Shown here: positions 61,008 to 64,000 of the stretch, piece by piece | Layout: each line of letters opens with the position of its first letter | Position numbering within the stretch: position 1 is the first letter of the stretch | Assembly (NCBI RefSeq): GCF_900105185.1 | Contig: NZ_FNTJ01000001.1 | Coordinates: forward strand, 3,802,501 to 3,866,500 | Source of the DNA: Pseudomonas saponiphila | Lineage (GTDB): Bacteria; Pseudomonadota; Gammaproteobacteria; Pseudomonadales; Pseudomonadaceae | DNA length: 64,000 nucleotides | Direction: 5' to 3' | Program-made: the position numbers and the translations under genes | Notes under the pieces: model-generated | What the model saw: the letters and a program-made list of their open reading frames with translations, nothing else | Told to the model about the DNA's origin: nothing | Database searches by the model: none

Positions 61008-61877
61008 TCACGGCTGCCGCGACGCCAGTTCCTGGCTGGTGTACTGCTGGCTCTTGCTGTCGTAGACGTAGGTCAGGTTATCGGCCGCAGCCAGGGAGCG
61101 GATTTTTCCCGGGCCCTGGAAGGTGGTGCCGCTAACCTTGACCTGCACCTGCGGCAACGGCCCCTGGCCGGCCACAAAACTCAACTCGCCGTCGCTGCCG
61201 ATACAGGGCATTACCGCACCCTCGTCACAAGCGGCGGAATTGTCCTCACCGGTGCGCACCTGCCCCAGATAGGACCAGACCCAGCCATCGTCTTCCGGCT
61301 TCTTGTTCGGGTTGAACAGCAACATCGTGTAGCCCTTGGTCACCACACCGTTGTCGAACGTGGCGGTGGGCACCGCCAGCAACAGCCGGCCATCGGCGGT
61401 GCGGTGCTCCACGGCCTGGCGCTTGCTGTCAACCTCCTCGGGCTTTTCCCGGCCGCCGAAGAAACCGATCTTGCGTTCGATGCTGCGGATGGAATAGGCC
61501 GGCGTCTGGCCCGGGTGGGTGAGTTCGAAGGTCGCATCCGCCAGCCGCACCTGGACCTCGGGGGCGGCAAAATCCTCGCCCTGGCGGGCCGCGCTGTCCC
61601 GGGTGTGCCAGACAAAGGTGGCGTAGTAGTGCTTGCCGTCGACGTCCAGCTCCTGGCCGTACCAGAAGGTCGCGGTGACGCCGTCCTGGAGTTCCGCCTC
61701 CTCATCCTGGTCGGGCACCTCGACATTGTGCATCACCGCCAGCACCGCACCGGGGGGAATCGGTGCCGGCCCGGCCTGGGCCAGCAACGGCAACGCGAGG
61801 ACCAGGCCGGCCACGCCCCAACCCGCCAACGTCTTGCCCAGGCTATCGCCCAGACCTTTCCCGAATCTGCATTTCAT
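61008..61877 (-). CDS. secreted protein of unknown function
   Basis: The product is 289 residues with a long signal peptide (LAGWGVAGLVLALPLLAQA, cleavage near residue 35). The mature part is strand-rich: AVLAVMHNVEVPDQDEEAEL, KHYYATFVWHTRDSAA, TKGYTMLLFNPNKKPEDDGW and DNLTYVYDSKSQQYTSQEL. Two Cys are seen in SAACDEGAVMPCIG. It is probably periplasmic. It converges on nothing and has no obvious partner, with the ars cluster starting 224 bases away on the other strand. The family is not recognised. Confidence 0.68.
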   Translation of the reverse strand: MKCRFGKGLGDSLGKTLAGWGVAGLVLALPLLAQAGPAPIPPGAVLAVMHNVEVPDQDEEAELQDGVTATFWYGQELDVDGKHYYATFVWHTRDSAARQGEDFAAPEVQVRLADATFELTHPGQTPAYSIRSIERKIGFFGGREKPEEVDSKRQAVEHRTADGRLLLAVPTATFDNGVVTKGYTMLLFNPNKKPEDDGWVWSYLGQVRTGEDNSAACDEGAVMPCIGSDGELSFVAGQGPLPQVQVKVSGTTFQGPGKIRSLAAADNLTYVYDSKSQQYTSQELASRQP

Positions 61878-62052
61878 CAATCGCACGTCCCTGTAGAGTC
61901 CGAAACTGCCGCCGGCCAAACCGGCCGCGGATGACACAACGTGGCGATCATATAGACCCGATTTCGCCAGCGACAAGTGTCGCCCGCCTGAGCGGTCAGC
62001 TCCTGATCCCCGCCGCCGCCGAACAGCCGTCCCGGCAACACTTGCACAATAC

Positions 62053-62087
62053 ATATGAATTTCCATATATTCGCACACCCATATATA
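62053..62087. promoter_or_regulatory. ArsR-type operator upstream of arsR
   Basis: ATATG at 62053-62057 and CATAT at 62064-62068 form an inverted repeat with a 6-base spacer. Further CATATATA repeats lie at 62080-62087, just before arsR. This AT-rich palindrome is the kind bound by ArsR repressors. Its exact limits are inferred. Confidence 0.6.
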
Positions 62088-62100
62088 CGAGCTACGTTCC

Positions 62101-62445
62101 ATGATCACGCCTCTTGAGCTGTTCAAGAGCCTTGCCGACGAAACCCGCGCCCGCGCCACCCTGCTGATTGCCAACCAGGGTGAGCTGTGTGTCTGCGAGT
62201 TGATGTGCGCCCTCGACGACAGTCAGCCGAAGATCAGCCGTCATCTTGCCCAGTTGCGCAGCAGCGGCCTGCTGCTCGACCGTCGCCAGGGGCAATGGGT
62301 CTATTACCGCCTCAACCCTCAGCTGCCGGCCTGGGTCGGGGAAATCCTGCAAGTGACCTTTCGGGCCAACAGCGACTGGCTGCGCCAAAACGCCTTGCGC
62401 CTGCAGAACATGCAGGGGCGCCCGGTCCGCGCCGCCTGCTGCTGA
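62101..62445 (+). CDS. arsR: arsenic-responsive repressor ArsR
   Basis: A 114-residue ArsR/SmtB repressor. The winged helix runs from about residues 8-90, with Cys30 and Cys32 in GELCVCELMC forming the arsenite-binding motif in the recognition-helix region. DSQPKISRHLAQLRSSGLL is the DNA-binding helix. It should repress the ars operon until trivalent arsenic binds. The C-terminus also has a Cys pair (AACC). It is first in arsR-arsC-arsH, with an operator-like palindrome upstream. Confidence 0.9.
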   Translation: MITPLELFKSLADETRARATLLIANQGELCVCELMCALDDSQPKISRHLAQLRSSGLLLDRRQGQWVYYRLNPQLPAWVGEILQVTFRANSDWLRQNALRLQNMQGRPVRAACC

Positions 62446-62504
62446 TAACGCAAACCCGTGAGTCTTGAGCCTTTGACATCCGCCCACAGCGCAAGGAATG
62501 ACCC

Positions 62505-62975
62505 ATGCGAATCCTGTTCATGTGCACAGCCAATAGTTGTCGCAGCATCCTCTGCGAAGCCCTGTTCAACCACCTGGCCCCCCAGGGGTTCCAGGCCCTG
62601 AGTTCCGGCAGCTTTCCCAAGGGACAGGTACTGCCCCGCAGCCTGCATGCCCTGGAGCAGGCCGGTATCGCCACCGGCGGCCTGTACAGCAAGGGCAACG
62701 ACGCCTTCGCCGACAACCCGCCCGACATCGTGATCACCGTCTGCGACAAGGCTGCCGGCGAAGCCTGCCCGGTGTTCTTCGGCCCGGCGCTCAAGGCCCA
62801 CTGGAACCTGGAGGATCCATCCGCGATCAGCGCCGACGAAGCCACCGTCGAGGCGGCCTTCCGCGCCACCCTGGCGCACATCGAGCGACGCTGCAAAGCC
62901 TTCCTCGACCTGCCGTTGCACCGCCTCGACCGCGAGCAACTGCAACACGAACTGGACCGCATTGGCACACTGTGA
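62505..62975 (+). CDS. arsC: arsenate reductase, low-molecular-weight phosphatase type
   Basis: The 156-residue thioredoxin- or glutaredoxin-linked arsenate reductase reduces arsenate to arsenite. The signature CTANSCRS gives the CX5R loop (Cys7, Cys12, Arg13). VITVCDKAAGEACPVF holds the further Cys residues used in the redox relay, and WNLEDPSA near residue 105 supplies the Asp-Pro loop. It lies between arsR and arsH on the same strand, with a 12-base gap to arsH. Confidence 0.9.
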   Translation: MRILFMCTANSCRSILCEALFNHLAPQGFQALSSGSFPKGQVLPRSLHALEQAGIATGGLYSKGNDAFADNPPDIVITVCDKAAGEACPVFFGPALKAHWNLEDPSAISADEATVEAAFRATLAHIERRCKAFLDLPLHRLDREQLQHELDRIGTL

Positions 62976-62987
62976 GCCGGAGGACAC

Positions 62988-63680
62988 ATGTCAGAACAAC
63001 TGCCCAACCTTGATCTCTCGTTGCTGGATGGCGAGCTCGCCAGGCCCGAGCACAAGCCCCGCATCCTGCTGCTGTATGGCTCGACCCGCGCCCGTTCGTT
63101 CAGCCGCCTGCTGGTCGAAGAAGCCGCGCGCCTGTTGCAGCACTTGGGTGCCGAGACTCGCCTGTTCAATCCGTCCGGGCTGCCACTGCCCGACGACGCC
63201 AGCGTGGAGCACCCCAAGGTCCAGGAACTGCGGGACCTGGTGCAATGGTCCGAAGGTCAGGTCTGGTGCTCGCCGGAGCGCCATGGCGCGATGTCGGCGG
63301 TGTTCAAGGCACAGATCGACTGGATCCCCCTGGAACTCGGCGCCGTGCGCCCGACCCAGGGCAAGACCCTGGCGGTGATGCAGGTGTGCGGAGGCTCACA
63401 GTCGTTCAACGTGGTCAATCAGTTGCGGGTACTGGGCCGCTGGATGCGCATGTTCACCATCCCCAATCAGTCCTCGGTGGCGAAGGCCTACATGGAGTTC
63501 GACGAGGACGGCCGGATGAAACCCTCGGCCTACTACGACCGGGTCGTGGACGTGATGGAGGAGCTGGTGAAGTTCACTCTCCTGCTGCGAAACCAGCAGG
63601 CCTTCCTGGTAGATCGCTACTCCGAGCGCAAGGAAAGTGCCGAGCAACTGATGGCCCGGGTCAACCAGCGCTCGCTCTGA
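62988..63680 (+). CDS. arsH: arsenic resistance NADPH-dependent FMN oxidoreductase
   Basis: The 230-residue flavoprotein is of the ArsH family, which oxidises trivalent organoarsenicals (and reduces quinones or iron in some cases). The FMN loop is [20 protein letters not shown] (about residues 30-49). [20 protein letters not shown] (about 94-113) and [16 protein letters not shown] are family-diagnostic. It is in operon with arsR and arsC. A GAGGACAC site precedes the ATG. No efflux gene (arsB or acr3) is present in the visible cluster. Confidence 0.93.
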   Translation: MSEQLPNLDLSLLDGELARPEHKPRILLLYGSTRARSFSRLLVEEAARLLQHLGAETRLFNPSGLPLPDDASVEHPKVQELRDLVQWSEGQVWCSPERHGAMSAVFKAQIDWIPLELGAVRPTQGKTLAVMQVCGGSQSFNVVNQLRVLGRWMRMFTIPNQSSVAKAYMEFDEDGRMKPSAYYDRVVDVMEELVKFTLLLRNQQAFLVDRYSERKESAEQLMARVNQRSL

Positions 63681-63741
63681 GCACAGGGTCACGGGCCAGC
63701 TCGCTGCGTCTTGCGGGCTGCAGGCAATTGAATGAATCGAG

Positions 63742-64000
63742 TCAGGCCAGCAGTTCGCTGATCCAGCGCACCTGGCGGGCCATGTCCTGCACTTTCTCTT
63801 CCGGCACCGCCTGTGCCCGACTGAAGCGCTCCAGGGTACGCTGCTTCAGGTGCAGCAGACGCTGCCACTTGGCCAGGAATGCCGGGCTGCGAAGCTGCAT
63901 TTGCAGTGGGCCGAAGTACAGCTCCCGGGCGCTGTAGCTCACCGGCCCGGAGCGCTCGGCGACGATGATTTCGTAGTCGAAGCGGTTTTCCCGCAGCACC
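63742..64000 (-). CDS. C-terminal part of a gene cut by the window edge
   Basis: The minus-strand frame ends at 63742 and stays open to the right edge of the window, giving at least 85 residues. The visible part is mostly helical and basic, with YEIIVAERSGPVSYSARELYFG and FLAKWQRLLHLKQRTLERF. It converges on arsH. The gene begins beyond the window, so its length and family cannot be told. Confidence 0.65.
   Translation of the reverse strand, partial: VLRENRFDYEIIVAERSGPVSYSARELYFGPLQMQLRSPAFLAKWQRLLHLKQRTLERFSRAQAVPEEKVQDMARQVRWISELLA

Noticed and set aside
1..64000. CRISPR array, tRNA, rRNA or prophage
   Set aside because: No regular spaced repeats, no tRNA-like cloverleaf or GGTTCGAATCC arm, and no phage structural genes were seen. 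This was by eye; a tRNA and CRISPR scan would settle it.

Overview
The window looks like a chromosome segment of a fluorescent Pseudomonas (P. fluorescens/protegens/chlororaphis type). It has high GC, REPIN-type repeats whose arms read as GTAGGAGCCGGCTTGCC palindromes, a membrane malate:quinone oxidoreductase, a second valyl-tRNA synthetase, and gene families typical of pseudomonads. No rRNA, tRNA, CRISPR array or prophage was seen. The species call is inference from gene content, not from a marker gene.

Layout. 1-4.3 kb holds two small membrane proteins, a MATE exporter, a decayed ankyrin/NTF2-type remnant and an RlmI-like methyltransferase. 4.4-10.3 kb holds a GNAT enzyme and a four-gene agmatine operon (deiminase, N-carbamoylputrescine amidase, polyamine-binding protein, Tat-exported deiminase; the agu2ABCA' layout) with a divergent LysR regulator. 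10.4-12.6 kb holds a LysE exporter, a LysR regulator and a GNAT enzyme. 12.6-16.1 kb is an L-2-hydroxyglutarate module (FadR-type regulator, LhgO, MHS-family transporter) with two copies of an operator-like palindrome. 16.2-22.4 kb holds a nucleotidyltransferase, a DeoR regulator, an MFS carrier, a GNAT enzyme and mqo.

22.4-27.2 kb is the most unusual stretch. A complete IS21-family element (23254-25894) with a perfect 5-bp target duplication (GACAC) lies inside codon 19 of a putative PD-(D/E)XK nuclease gene. Removing the element and one duplication copy restores a 253-codon frame, which is coupled by an ATGA overlap to a second unknown gene. This pair is the best candidate here for an undescribed two-gene system, and it is broken in this strain.

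27.3-46.3 kb is mostly ordinary chromosome: thioesterase, duplicated tautomerase, GlxA-like AraC regulator, CAP protein, several unknowns, LysE, amidohydrolase, two divergent L,D-transpeptidases, AlkB-like oxygenase, alpha/beta hydrolase, a chemoreceptor, and a MocR regulator divergent from a DMT exporter. 46.3-57.8 kb is a run of small stress or housekeeping genes. It includes a 27-residue membrane peptide and a darcynin gene fused to a truncated, nonsense-containing TetR gene. 57.9-64 kb carries the second valyl-tRNA synthetase (with an odd 5' end), a barstar-like gene, a secreted unknown, an arsR-arsC-arsH cluster with no efflux pump in view, and a gene cut by the window edge.
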